Shown here one piece after another: positions 50,286-59,655 of a stretch of 64,000 nucleotides of DNA (positions are counted from its first letter, which is position 1; every line of letters begins with the position of its first letter). A program made the translations under genes and the position numbers. The notes beneath the pieces are model-generated. The model worked only from the letters and a program-made list of their open reading frames with translations. It was not told where the DNA came from and made no database searches. Where the stretch lies: contig NC_072813.1 in assembly GCF_003013715.1 (NCBI RefSeq), forward strand, positions 1,426,001-1,490,000, in the 5' to 3' direction. The stretch is from Candidozyma auris. Taxonomy: Eukaryota > Ascomycota > Pichiomycetes > Serinales > Metschnikowiaceae.

Positions 50286-51339
50286 AGTGCCTACGGTGGA
50301 ACAAACTTTGCAGCAAATGCTAACATTGTCACTCGCTTGATTCCAACGCGAAAAAAAAAAGGGGCTTTTTAGTGGGATGCCAATCCAGGACTTCGGCACC
50401 GGTGAAGGTCCATCTCCATTGTCACGGGACCCCAATACCCCACAAGGAACCGTTGGGGATCGAAATGGTCATGGTACTTGTGGAGTAAGTGGGTGCGAAA
50501 AAAGTGACTCGGCCCAGTGCCGTAGCCGGAAACCCATACCTTGGAAAATGAAGCAGGGGGGCAATCGAGAAGAGATTTTGGTGGTTGAAACTACAAAATT
50601 CATCGGAAATGATTGTCCAGGTAGTTCACCTGGACCCGTTTGAGTCGGATATTTTTAGCGGCGTTGGTGGGAAGGTGAACGCGGACTCGCTTTGCTTGCC
50701 ATTGTGTGGCCCCTATAGTACATAAACTCACTATGTGGCGGCATCGGCCCGATCCGCTTACTTGGGCATCTTGAAGGAGGGAGAAAGAAAATATACACAA
50801 ATCTCGGAAGAAGCACCACTCTCTTCTCATCAATTATCCATATTCTTGCAAATCGCTCTGTTCTCCGTTAACGGAAGCTCTGTCCTCCATTCACGGTTTC
50901 TTATCTCACGATATTGCGCTGATAAAAGTTCCTCCAATTAAAGCTGCGCCAGACACAAAGTGCCGTGAGACCGAGCCTGGCTGTATTACAACAAGAGGAA
51001 TAACATCAGAAAGTAAGGCCAACAGTTCAAATCTGATTGAGAATTCCACTTCAGCATCTGATATATTCAGATTAATATCAAACTTCGGTTATTTACTCGT
51101 CGTCCTCCTCCTCTGGGTTCCACCTTGGTGAGTCACGTGTGACTTATCTCTCATCTGCTCACCCAATTCTTGCCGGCGGTTCCCAGTATCAAGGTGTAAC
51201 TGTCTGTGTTCAAATCGACTCAAGCCTACCCCGCCATCGAACCTTGAAAAAAAGGTATCCTTGTGATCCGGCAACTTGCATTACATAGATTCACCACTGC
51301 TACGATCATTGCTAAATATCGCATCTGTCATTCCCCAGA
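50286..51339. other. Upstream region of the NPR1-type kinase gene
   Basis: 1.05 kb. A composite TGAGTCACGTG at 51129-51139 combines bZIP and E-box cores. A TGGGTGCGAAA variant is at 50490. ORFs at 50377-50643, 50735-50941 and 51089-51274 have no conserved content. Confidence 0.5.
51129..51139 (+). promoter_or_regulatory. Composite Gcn4-type and Cbf1-type site TGAGTCACGTG
   Basis: TGAGTCA (Gcn4/bZIP core) overlaps GTCACGTG (Cbf1-type E-box). It is about 200 bp before the kinase start codon, a typical activator distance. Confidence 0.5.
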
Positions 51340-53805
51340 ATGGACGAAACGAACGCTGGGCCGAAGCAGAAACAACCCCAGCAAGCAGTCAGTTCATTGA
51401 CGAAGCTCCTCAACGAATCAAATTCAAATGTGCCTTCAAAAAACTCCTCTCAAACAGATTTACCAACTTATGCTGAACAAAAGCTCACCAGCCCCTCTCC
51501 TGGTATCCAGGAAACGAGTTCAGACGAAAGCGGAATGGCTCTTCAGATCAACCCGCCAAACACGTTGAAGCATGCAAGTGCTCAGGTTGTAGGGGGTAGC
51601 AGCATCCTGCCTCGGCAAAGGGCCGCGCCGCCAGTGACGAGTGTTGAGCATGGTATATCTGGTACAAGCCCTGTCGTCGTCAACGGTGGCTTCGACCAAA
51701 CAAATCTGGGTCGGGATATCCCGTTTGGAGGCAGATCATATGGCTCTAAGGATATCCCCATACGGCCTCCACAGGCCATTCAAAGTCCTAGGGTTAATAG
51801 GACAAATTCTGTGTCTCATACATCTTTATTTGCTACTGGCGGGTATGGATCAGAGAGTTTATCATCGTCAATTCCTTATGTTGCTCCAGGCGGTAGGGGC
51901 AACAACAGCAACAGCAATGACCCGACAGGCTCATATAAAAGCAATAATGGTTTTGCCAATGGCGGGTCCAACCTTTCCAGGGCTTTGCGCAGCGACAGTG
52001 TCTCATCGGAGTCTCTGGATCATGTACCAAATTTACCCAACGGCCAACCAATTCAGTCAATTCACTTCCTGTCGCCGCAGGTCAACTCCATGTCCATAGA
52101 GCCTCGATTCGTTATTTCGAAGCAAAGAGTTGCTCAGGCGCAGGCACAAGCTCAGGCGCAAGCACAGGCAGCCTCGTTGTCGAGCTCGGGACGCCAAGGT
52201 TCTCAGCTGGGTCTCTCATTCTTCTTCTCTTCAAAGAATAAGGGAGGGCAGAAACAGGGGTCCTCCACAGACTTGGGAAGCTTCTACAATAACGCTGCTC
52301 CAATCAATGAGAACGTTCCCATTGGAACTTCTCCCTCAAGTCTCTCATCGGCAGATTCAGCCAATATCTATAGTTCATCAAGACACAATTCTATGGCCAA
52401 CTTGAAGAGATTCGTCAAGAAGAGTCTGTCCCCAGCGCAGCCAATTCCGGTCAGCAAAATGTCCACTTCAATGCGCTCCACAAACTCCGGCAGTGTTCCG
52501 GCCTCGAGCTCCTTTGCTACTGCCTATACAAACCAATCCGGTAGCTCTACAATTTCAGAAAGCTCATATTCCAGGTCTCCTGTTACAGGCTTTGCTGTTG
52601 GCTCTAGCTCCATCAGCAGAACTCCTTCCCTAGTTCGCGACAGGCGAGGATCCATCAATGGCATCACCAACCAGCAATCCCAGCAGTTGCCATTCTCAAA
52701 GAGATACAGTAAATTTGGCGAGAACCTTGGCGCTGGCGCTGGTGGCGCTGTCAGATTAGTAACAAGGTTGGCTGATAAGAAGACATTTGCTGTGAAGGAA
52801 TTCAGAGCGAAATACCAGAACGAGACCAAAAGGGACTATGCGAAGAAGATCACCAGTGAGTATTGTATTGGCTCGACATTGAAGCATCCTAATATCATTG
52901 AAACAGTTGAAATCTGCTATGAGAATGAGAGAATTTTACAGGTGATGGAATATTGTGATTTTGACTTATTCGCTATTGTTATGTCAAACAAGATGTCACG
53001 CGAGGAAATCAATTGCTGTTTCAAGCAGATCTTATCTGGTATAAACTATTTGCATTCCATGGGGTTGGCTCATAGAGATCTTAAGTTGGACAATTGCGTG
53101 GTCGATGCAAGAGGCATTGTCAAAATCATTGACTTCGGCTCAGCAGTTGTCTTCTCGTACCCATTCTCAAAGACGTTAATCGAAGCTCAAGGTATTGTTG
53201 GCTCAGACCCCTACCTTGCTCCGGAAGTGTGTGTTTTTAACAAGTATGATCCTAGACCGGTAGACGTTTGGTCAGTTGCGATCATTTTCTGTTGCATGAT
53301 GTTGAAGAAGTTCCCTTGGAAGGTACCCAAGATGATGGACAACAGCTTCAAACTATTTGCTACCAGAGAAGAAGGGAGATCGTTAAGTGAGATGCTAGTG
53401 CGGACGCCAGCTGACAGTATGAACATGCCCGAGCTTGGCTCCGCTATTGATGAAATTGAAAATGGCGATATTCTCGGCAACAACAGCGCCAATGGCAAGT
53501 CTGGAGAAGGATTATCGCACACGTCGAGTGAAACAGGGGTCGGTAGACTCTTGCTTGCGTTGCCAGAAGACTGTCGTCCATTGATTGGACGTATGGTGGA
53601 GTTGGCGCCCGCATGTCGTATCACCGTTGAAGAGTGTTTTCAGGATGAGTGGTTAAGAAGCATCAACATGTGCACAGTGGATGAGAGGATCAACCACGAT
53701 GGCCTGTTTGACTACCAGGTGACGAAAGGCACCGATCACGAGCACACCACCGTCGACCAGTCGAAAGCCCATATTGCCGCTTTCGACAAAAACAAAAAGA
53801 AGTAA
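51340..53805 (+). CDS. NPR1: Ser/Thr kinase of the Npr1/Prr2/Hal4 group
   Basis: 821 residues. A 455-residue Ser/Asn/Gly-rich head contains a Gln-Ala repeat (AQAQAQAQAQAQ at about residue 265). The kinase domain runs from about 457 to 780: LGAGAGGAVRLV glycine loop, VAIK-type FAVKEF with Lys486, HRDLKLDN with His578, IDFGSA with Asp598, and YLAPEV. The GAGAGG loop and KLDNCVV loop are those of the fungal Npr1/Hal5/Sat4/Hrk1 group that regulates nutrient and ion transporters. I choose Npr1 because the length and the large head match (Npr1 has 790 aa) and because MRPL19 and IPI3 flank NPR1 in S. cerevisiae; Sat4 or Hrk1 remain possible. Npr1 acts under TORC1 to protect amino-acid permeases from endocytosis, which would pair naturally with SHR3 nearby. 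Confidence 0.75.
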   Translation: MDETNAGPKQKQPQQAVSSLTKLLNESNSNVPSKNSSQTDLPTYAEQKLTSPSPGIQETSSDESGMALQINPPNTLKHASAQVVGGSSILPRQRAAPPVTSVEHGISGTSPVVVNGGFDQTNLGRDIPFGGRSYGSKDIPIRPPQAIQSPRVNRTNSVSHTSLFATGGYGSESLSSSIPYVAPGGRGNNSNSNDPTGSYKSNNGFANGGSNLSRALRSDSVSSESLDHVPNLPNGQPIQSIHFLSPQVNSMSIEPRFVISKQRVAQAQAQAQAQAQAASLSSSGRQGSQLGLSFFFSSKNKGGQKQGSSTDLGSFYNNAAPINENVPIGTSPSSLSSADSANIYSSSRHNSMANLKRFVKKSLSPAQPIPVSKMSTSMRSTNSGSVPASSSFATAYTNQSGSSTISESSYSRSPVTGFAVGSSSISRTPSLVRDRRGSINGITNQQSQQLPFSKRYSKFGENLGAGAGGAVRLVTRLADKKTFAVKEFRAKYQNETKRDYAKKITSEYCIGSTLKHPNIIETVEICYENERILQVMEYCDFDLFAIVMSNKMSREEINCCFKQILSGINYLHSMGLAHRDLKLDNCVVDARGIVKIIDFGSAVVFSYPFSKTLIEAQGIVGSDPYLAPEVCVFNKYDPRPVDVWSVAIIFCCMMLKKFPWKVPKMMDNSFKLFATREEGRSLSEMLVRTPADSMNMPELGSAIDEIENGDILGNNSANGKSGEGLSHTSSETGVGRLLLALPEDCRPLIGRMVELAPACRITVEECFQDEWLRSINMCTVDERINHDGLFDYQVTKGTDHEHTTVDQSKAHIAAFDKNKKK

Positions 53806-53913
53806 GCATACTTAGTCATGTACCTGTTGTCATATAGTATAGAGATCTGCATTACGAAATCTGTGTATTTACATGTCTATTATACAAGGGCAGCCGAAAC
53901 CGATCTTGAGCAT

Positions 53914-54348
53914 CTATGGCTCTACACGAACACCGATGGCCTCGGCTGTCAGGATGATGCCAGTGCATATTTGCTGTAATGACAAATCCTTGTGTCTTTC
54001 GTCGGTCTTTTTTATCTTCGCAATTTCGTAGATGTGCTTCAACGAGAGCGTTTCTCCCACGAACTCATGGGTGGGTCTACCGGCGCCCTGAGGAGCTTTG
54101 GCTGCTTTCAAAAGAAGCCACGACGTAGGAGGTGACTTCATCTCGAACGTAAATGTTCTATTTGGCTTAATCGTTATAAGCACAGGAATAGGTGTTCCAG
54201 GGTTGTAGTGGGCGGATCTGGCGTTGAACTCTTTGCAAAAATCAATGGCCTTCACACCCTTGGACCCCAAAGCAGGACCAACGGGAGGAGCCGGCGCAGC
54301 CTGGCCAGCACCCACAATAAGTTTCACCAAGACGTTCTTTGCGGACAT
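53914..54348 (-). CDS. MRPL19: Mitochondrial large-subunit ribosomal protein uL11m
   Basis: 144 residues, an almost bare L11 protein: [20 protein letters not shown] (the hallmark N-terminal glycine/proline motif), [35 protein letters not shown], and the RNA-binding half with [14 protein letters not shown] and [11 protein letters not shown]. Yeast Mrpl19 has 158 aa. L11 forms the stalk base of the GTPase centre. The cytosolic homolog Rpl12 has a different N-terminus. It converges with the kinase gene at 108 bp; in S. cerevisiae MRPL19 (YNL185C) and NPR1 (YNL183C) are near neighbours too. Confidence 0.95.
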   Translation of the reverse strand: MSAKNVLVKLIVGAGQAAPAPPVGPALGSKGVKAIDFCKEFNARSAHYNPGTPIPVLITIKPNRTFTFEMKSPPTSWLLLKAAKAPQGAGRPTHEFVGETLSLKHIYEIAKIKKTDERHKDLSLQQICTGIILTAEAIGVRVEP

Positions 54349-54617
54349 GGTGAGGGAAGGCGAAGTGGCAGATGAAGGGTTGGAAGGTGAAAAGTCGAGG
54401 AAGGTGAGTAGAAAAATTTAATATGTAGTTCGCACAGTAGAAGAGGAGGAAACAGAGGAAGGGCAGTTGAGACGTAGAGAGAAACGCAAAGGGGTACAGA
54501 AAAAGATTTAATAATTTTTGACATGAAAATTGTTTTTCATGAGATTTCTTGCCTAGATTTCTGATACTTGAAGATGATGTCACCATTTACCCGTGTTCAG
54601 TAGTTAACTATCTGAGC

Positions 54618-54628
54618 GTTCGCAGCCA
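54618..54628 (-). promoter_or_regulatory. Recurrent word, GTTCGCAGCCA on the plus strand
   Basis: Ten of eleven bases match; 270 bp upstream of the MRPL19 start in gene orientation. Confidence 0.6.
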
Positions 54629-55304
54629 TTTAACGACTACTGATTGTGAGACTATTTGAGTCAAATTGATGGATGAGGCCAGATGTGACTTCTGTTTCTG
54701 GCATATTAATTATACGTTGTAGGATACTGAAGTTGAAGACACTTACTTTATATGCACCAAGGTCCTAAACCAGTTCCCCAACAGGTCAATTCTCCTAAAT
54801 GTGTTAAGCATGAAGACTTTTTGGAGCTAACTTCAAAATTCAGGACCAGAAGTATCATCTCTTGCAATATCGTCGCTGTTGTACTTGAGTGTGGCCTCGA
54901 AAACGACAGCCGTTAACAAGACGGGCGTTGCCAATCTTTAGGCCGGCCCATTGCAAGTCGTTCAAGTCGATTGTTACCATGGCAACTAAAACTGGTGGGC
55001 TTTTACACATTCATAGCGTTGCACTATAGTAGACAAAAAAAAAACCCCCGATAATTGTTGCAATTTTTTGATGGTCATGAACTTTTATAAGATGAAGTGG
55101 GTTTAGTTTATTGTTGGACGCCTAAGTTGTCTCTATAGACCACTATGCGATGTTTCATACTCGCCTCGGGACAAAATACCCATTTAGTATGAGATGCTTT
55201 CCTTTTCCGTAACTAGTCCTGAAGAGTAATCCACTGAACGCTCAGAGAATTGCAAGCGCTCTGTAAATGTTCCATCAACATGCCAGTGAGGTGGATTTAC
55301 TGTT

Positions 55305-55315
55305 TGGCTGCAAAA
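55305..55315 (+). promoter_or_regulatory. Recurrent word, variant TGGCTGCAAAA
   Basis: Lies between MRPL19 and the TDA7-like gene, 957 bp from MRPL19; a further near match AATCGCAGCCA is at 55664-55674 beside the T tract. Confidence 0.45.
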
Positions 55316-55826
55316 ATGTCGTCGCATGGTCAGCACAAGTGCACCATACACCTCCCACGAATCTTTTAACACAAAGACCAATAACGAACCTAGTACCTCC
55401 ACTGGAGTCCTCAAATCTTATGTAACTCGATGGTGGTTTTGGTTTTATGATATAAGGTGAACCTGGAGAGTTCACTTGACCGTTCCAAGAGACTGTCACG
55501 ACATTGTCGCTCTTGTAATACGACCCGAGGATGATTATTCATCTTGATTTGTACCCTGTAGATTTAGAAAACATCTTTGGTCAAAAATGATCAGATGAGC
55601 AACCGCTTGAATCATTTAAGAGTGACTCTGGACTCATCTGGCTGTGTAAAGCGCACTCTACATAATCGCAGCCATTTTTTTTTTTTTTTTTTTCTTAATA
55701 TACTAAGTATTAATACATCATAATCGGGCTCCTTAAATGTTCCATACTTGATTTGTTCTTGCTGAGTTTTCGTGTCATGCAGCGTATTTATATTAAACAT
55801 TCGTATCTAACCAATGACTTTTGATG

Positions 55827-58022
55827 CTATATTTCTTCAAAGAATCTCAGACGAGAGTTGTTGCTATGGTTCTCTCCCTCTAGTAGCGGTACATGCGTGT
55901 GTGCCTGGAAGAAGAGCTCGTCCTCGTCCTCAAATTCAGACAGTCGTTCTCGTACGTGTGAAGTGTCCATATGCTCAAAGTTCTTTTCGTATTCTTGACG
56001 CATGTCATCCGCATGCTCGGGCATCGTGTCCATACGGGGCACGTCCGAGTTGACTCGTGAGTGGCCAGGACCTCGTTGACTGGCCGAACTCGAGTTCAAT
56101 CCTCCCGTGCCATTGTTTGAGTTGCCACCGGTTGCGGTGCCACTTCCATGGAAGATGGAATCGAGATTATTACTATTGGAAACTCCACGATATGCAAAAT
56201 CGTCTGACGTATCGTGTCCGGTGCCTGACCCGCTTACTCCGCCGAGGAATGGGTCAGAGGTTGCAGCTCTTGAGTTGAGGTGTTTCTCCAAATCGTTGTA
56301 TGTGTCGACCGTAGCGGCGCCGCCTGCAGCAGCAGCACCAGAGCCAAGACCGAAGAGCTTCTTGAAACCAGATTTTTCATTGGAGTCGCCCGATGTATCG
56401 TCGGCAAAGTCGGGCGAGTGGTTGGTGACTCTCGAACGGCGTTTCTTGTGGAACAAGAATAGAACCACAAGAGATCCAATTAAAATGGTGCCGCCAATCG
56501 AGCCCACTAGACCACCAATTAGTTTTGCATTTCGTTGCGCCGTGCCTCCACCAGAATCACCATTCGACGGCGTAGTGGGCACCGCAACCAAAGTCGTAAT
56601 GGTTGTATCTGGCAATACACTCACGGTAGAGTAGTAGCCAGCGTAGTGGGAACTGCCCGAGGTGAAGCTTGTCATGGAGTGCAGCACAGAAGAGGTTGTC
56701 AGTGGAGACGATGTGATTTCTGACGATGACTCCAGGGTTGTTTCAGACGAGCTCAGTGATGACGACAGCTTCGAAGAAGTTTTGGATGTTGAAGAGCTCG
56801 TCCTCGAGCTCAGGCGCTGAGTAGAGGAGCTCGAGCTGGAGTGTGAGCTCGTCGAAGACAGCGACGATGCTGAGGAGGAAGATGAGGTGGAAGATGCAAA
56901 GGTGGAAGAAGTTGAAGAAAATAATTGGGAAGAAGAAGTAAAGGATGAGCTCGATGGGTCTGCAGACGACGCTGATGGAATGGACAGCGACTGCTCCAGC
57001 AGCAGCAGCAGCAGCAGCAGCGGCTGCCACGAGGATGAGCTCGATGAGGACGGCAAAAACGTGCTGGAAGACGACAGCCACGTGGAGGATGAGGAGGAAG
57101 GGGACGACGACGAGGACGACAACGACCATGTGGATGACGTTGAAGGCGTTTCCGTCTGCGAAGAGCTGGGAAGCTTTGAAGAGCTCTGGGTCAGCGACGG
57201 CAAGGACGAGGTGGAAAACCTCGAGGACGACGTTGTGGGCAGCGACGAGAACGTCAGCAGGCTCTGGGTGTTCATGCTAGACGAACTTGAAAAAGACGGT
57301 AAAGTGGAAGAGCTTGGAAAATCACTCAGCGGCCACGACAGCGATGAAGGAGGCAACGTGGACAGAGAGGGCGATGAGCTTGGTACAGACACGGTGGGCA
57401 GCGAGGAGGGAATTAGTGATGTCAGCAGCAAAACCGAGGAAGACGATGTTGGTGACGATGACGAGGAAGGGATGGTGGATGAAGTTGTTGGCGGCAGCGA
57501 AGTTGAGGGGGACTGCGCGGAAGACATTGTGGGCAGCAGCGGCAGGAGCGAGGTGCTAAAATTATCACTGTGCGACCCTGAGGATGGAGAAAATGAGCGG
57601 GAGGAGGAAAATGCTGAGGAAAATGTGGGCAGTGTTGAAGGTCCCGACAACGTTGTTGTAGACAAGGACGACGGCACAGTGGAGGACAAAGACGAAATGG
57701 TAAATGACGATGATGATGATGATGACGATGCTGTTGTAGATGCAGACAAGGTTGGCGAAGAAGACGGAAAAGCTTCGCTGTTGGAGGTGGCAGTGGCAGT
57801 GGCAGACGGCAGCTGGGTGAGGTTTGTGCGAGCTTGAAGGGCACCGTGCGAGGCAAAAAACTGGGGGTTGGCACCAGAGTCTCTGGCGAAAAAAGCGGTG
57901 GTGGCCAGGGGAGGACGGTGCGGGAAACGGTCTACTTTTGTTGTATAAAAATTGTCCTTCGCCAACCTCGCGCCGGCAAAAGATCCACACGGCCCGCAGG
58001 GGACACTAAAAATAAAAACCAT
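55827..58022 (-). CDS. TDA7: Mucin-like single-pass membrane protein, Tda7-like
   Basis: 731 residues from the ATG at 58022 (the frame continues to a GTG at 58208). The N-terminus MVFIFSVPCGPCGSFAGA could be a signal peptide, but it is unusual. Residues 100-480 are almost entirely Ser/Thr with Pro, a heavily O-glycosylated ectodomain. One membrane span (IGGLVGSIGGTILIGSLVVL) lies near residue 500, followed by HKKRR and a cytosolic tail with Gly/Asn/Ser stretches that ends in LRFFEEI. The GGLVGSIGG span, the KKRR stop and the short FxEI-type end resemble S. cerevisiae Tda7 (YNL176C, 636 aa; ends in FLREII) as I recall it, and that locus belongs to the same ancestral block. A run of eight CTG codons (56997-57020 as CAG) inside the Ser domain is a Ser run under CTG-clade decoding. 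Function unknown; Mid2/Wsc-type sensors have a similar layout. Confidence 0.7.
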   Translation of the reverse strand: MVFIFSVPCGPCGSFAGARLAKDNFYTTKVDRFPHRPPLATTAFFARDSGANPQFFASHGALQARTNLTQLPSATATATSNSEAFPSSSPTLSASTTASSSSSSSSFTISSLSSTVPSSLSTTTLSGPSTLPTFSSAFSSSRSFSPSSGSHSDNFSTSLLPLLPTMSSAQSPSTSLPPTTSSTIPSSSSSPTSSSSVLLLTSLIPSSLPTVSVPSSSPSLSTLPPSSLSWPLSDFPSSSTLPSFSSSSSMNTQSLLTFSSLPTTSSSRFSTSSLPSLTQSSSKLPSSSQTETPSTSSTWSLSSSSSSPSSSSSTWLSSSSTFLPSSSSSSSWQPLLLLLLLLEQSLSIPSASSADPSSSSFTSSSQLFSSTSSTFASSTSSSSSASSLSSTSSHSSSSSSTQRLSSRTSSSTSKTSSKLSSSLSSSETTLESSSEITSSPLTTSSVLHSMTSFTSGSSHYAGYYSTVSVLPDTTITTLVAVPTTPSNGDSGGGTAQRNAKLIGGLVGSIGGTILIGSLVVLFLFHKKRRSRVTNHSPDFADDTSGDSNEKSGFKKLFGLGSGAAAAGGAATVDTYNDLEKHLNSRAATSDPFLGGVSGSGTGHDTSDDFAYRGVSNSNNLDSIFHGSGTATGGNSNNGTGGLNSSSASQRGPGHSRVNSDVPRMDTMPEHADDMRQEYEKNFEHMDTSHVRERLSEFEDEDELFFQAHTHVPLLEGENHSNNSRLRFFEEI
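56997..57020. repeat. CAG/CTG trinucleotide repeat, 8 units
   Basis: Read as eight consecutive CTG codons on the minus strand within the Ser-rich ectodomain of the TDA7-like gene. Confidence 0.9.
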
Positions 58023-58736
58023 GGGATCTTTGCCCCCGGTGCCTGGGGACACGACGGCGGTGGTAGTGGTGGTGGTGCTGCTGCGGCCGCTGCCGAAGGA
58101 GTGTCGCAATGCGCTCGGAACAACTGGCAGGGGGTGGGTGCCAAGTGCGGCGCTGGCCGCGGCTGGTGGTGCCTTTAGGCTTAGCTCCCACTTGGACAGC
58201 TTGAGCACACCTGAGGGAGGAATACGAAATCGGCTTGGACAGTGTTTACTTTTGCCCAGTGGCGACTTCTTTTTTTGATCTTTGCTTGTCTGTTTGTTTG
58301 TGATGTTTGTGCAACCTCTCTTGCCGGACCTGATAGTTTTGGAGCTCGTGCCTTGGGTCGGGGGTCTCCTTCCTCAGTGCCGTGCCTGTGCGAAGGGCTG
58401 TTTTTTTCTTTTCCTTTTTTTCCTTTTGTTGCTAATGTCTCAGATCACCTCTGCTCGTTGCGGATGGCCCAATGGCAATTGCCGCTCTGCTTCACCTTGG
58501 ACAGCGACTCTCTTGTTATCTGGAGCGTTGGATGGAGAGACGTCAAAAGCACTCGGAGGGTTCGGGTTTCCCTCTGGTATCTATCAAAGCGTCCTCAGAC
58601 ACCACTGGTGGCAGCTGGCCAATACAAAAGTTCTCGGGAGAACTGACCAAAAATTCAGATGCAACTTTATCCAAAATCCTCTAAACCCACTCGTGGCTCT
58701 TGTCTTCTTATATCACCAACACCTCCTTATCCCTTC

Positions 58737-58753
58737 TGTGTGTGTGTGTGTGT
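58737..58753 (+). repeat. TG dinucleotide repeat
   Basis: (TG)8 plus T in the upstream region of the TDA7-like gene. Confidence 0.85.
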
Positions 58754-59345
58754 TGCTCGAGCTCCTTCGGGTGCAAATTACTTGCAGCATCTCTGCACAC
58801 GCACTTCGTACCACCAAGTGGTATTGCTTCGTCGACATAGTGAGCGAACCTGCGCATCCACCGCGGCCAAGGCCCCCCTAGTACCACCCGATAACAGCAA
58901 TTGAGGATGATTGGCCCATTTGAAGATCTCAGCGACTACCTGATTGAGATAAATGTCCCGACTCTTTCTTTTTTAATCTTTTTCAATTTAACCTTTAACG
59001 AGCCTTCAAGTGTTACCCTCACCCTCAATGCCCCTTCCAATGTCTAATGTCGCTGCGCTCTCTGGTGATGCAATCTGCCTGATCCCCCATGTGGCCATAT
59101 CCAGTGCGTCGGTAAGGGGCCACATCCGCACGTAAGTTGCAGCACTAGCGCAATACGCTGTGCATTTTCAAAATTGCAACCTTCTCTTTCCCTTCGACTT
59201 TTATTTTTTTTCCATCTTGATGTTCTCATCCTTCGGCGAAATGGGCAAAATGTGCACCCTCAATTTCGTAAACCAAGTATCTTATAAGCCTCCATCACGG
59301 TATTCGTTTCTAGCCTCACGACAGCCCCGGGGTGCAACAAGGCGA

Positions 59346-59356
59346 TTTCGCAGCCA
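59346..59356 (-). promoter_or_regulatory. Recurrent word, read as TTTCGCAGCCA on the plus strand
   Basis: Exact match, 1.3 kb upstream of the TDA7-like start. Confidence 0.5.
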
Positions 59357-59655
59357 GTCATGATGATGTACTTGCCAGTGGGGAAAACAATATGTGAAGG
59401 AACCTGGCAAGACGTCATTGAAAAACCCTTGTAATTGCAAAAGAAACTCCCTCTCCTGAACATGAATTGTAGAAACTGTGTAACGCCGAAAGCTTTTACA
59501 ATGAGTCAAGCCTTTGATGCGCTCGAAAACCTCCGCTGCGCTCAAATCTCATCATGTGGGCAAAATCAAGAGAACCCTTCCAGAGGTCTATAGCAACAGT
59601 GGAGCTTTCTGATGCAAGCTCTGTGTCATATTTAGCATGTAGAGGATGCATCAAG

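Larger units (their letters stand above)
54349..55826. other. Intergenic region between the TDA7-like gene and MRPL19
   Basis: 1.48 kb. Contains the MRPL19 promoter with one recurrent word at 54618 and two more at 55305 and 55664, then a 19-T tract at about 55675-55693. Minus-strand ORFs at 55184-55414 and 55275-55499 overlap in two frames and could be a frameshifted remnant, but no domain is visible. Confidence 0.5.
58023..59655. other. Upstream region of the TDA7-like gene
   Basis: 1.63 kb, ending at the stop codon of the DCAF7-like gene. It holds an 8-unit TG repeat at 58737-58753, a T-rich tract at 58401-58430 and a recurrent word at 59346. Overlapping minus-strand ORFs at 59260-59545 contain the word and have no domain; I treat them as non-coding. 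Confidence 0.5.

Noticed and set aside
51089..51274. Small minus-strand ORF and an alternative frame ending PRWNPEEEDDE
   Set aside because: No upstream frame, start or splice site can be connected; the segment holds the composite promoter site.
56887..57837. 316-codon plus-strand ORF of Asp/Glu-rich protein
   Set aside because: It is the antisense image of Ser codons in the TDA7-like ectodomain; AGC/TCx codons read backwards give acidic and glycine codons.
59260..59545. Overlapping minus-strand ORFs that could be joined into one small gene
   Set aside because: No splice signals link the frames, no family is recognised, and the recurrent promoter word lies inside.
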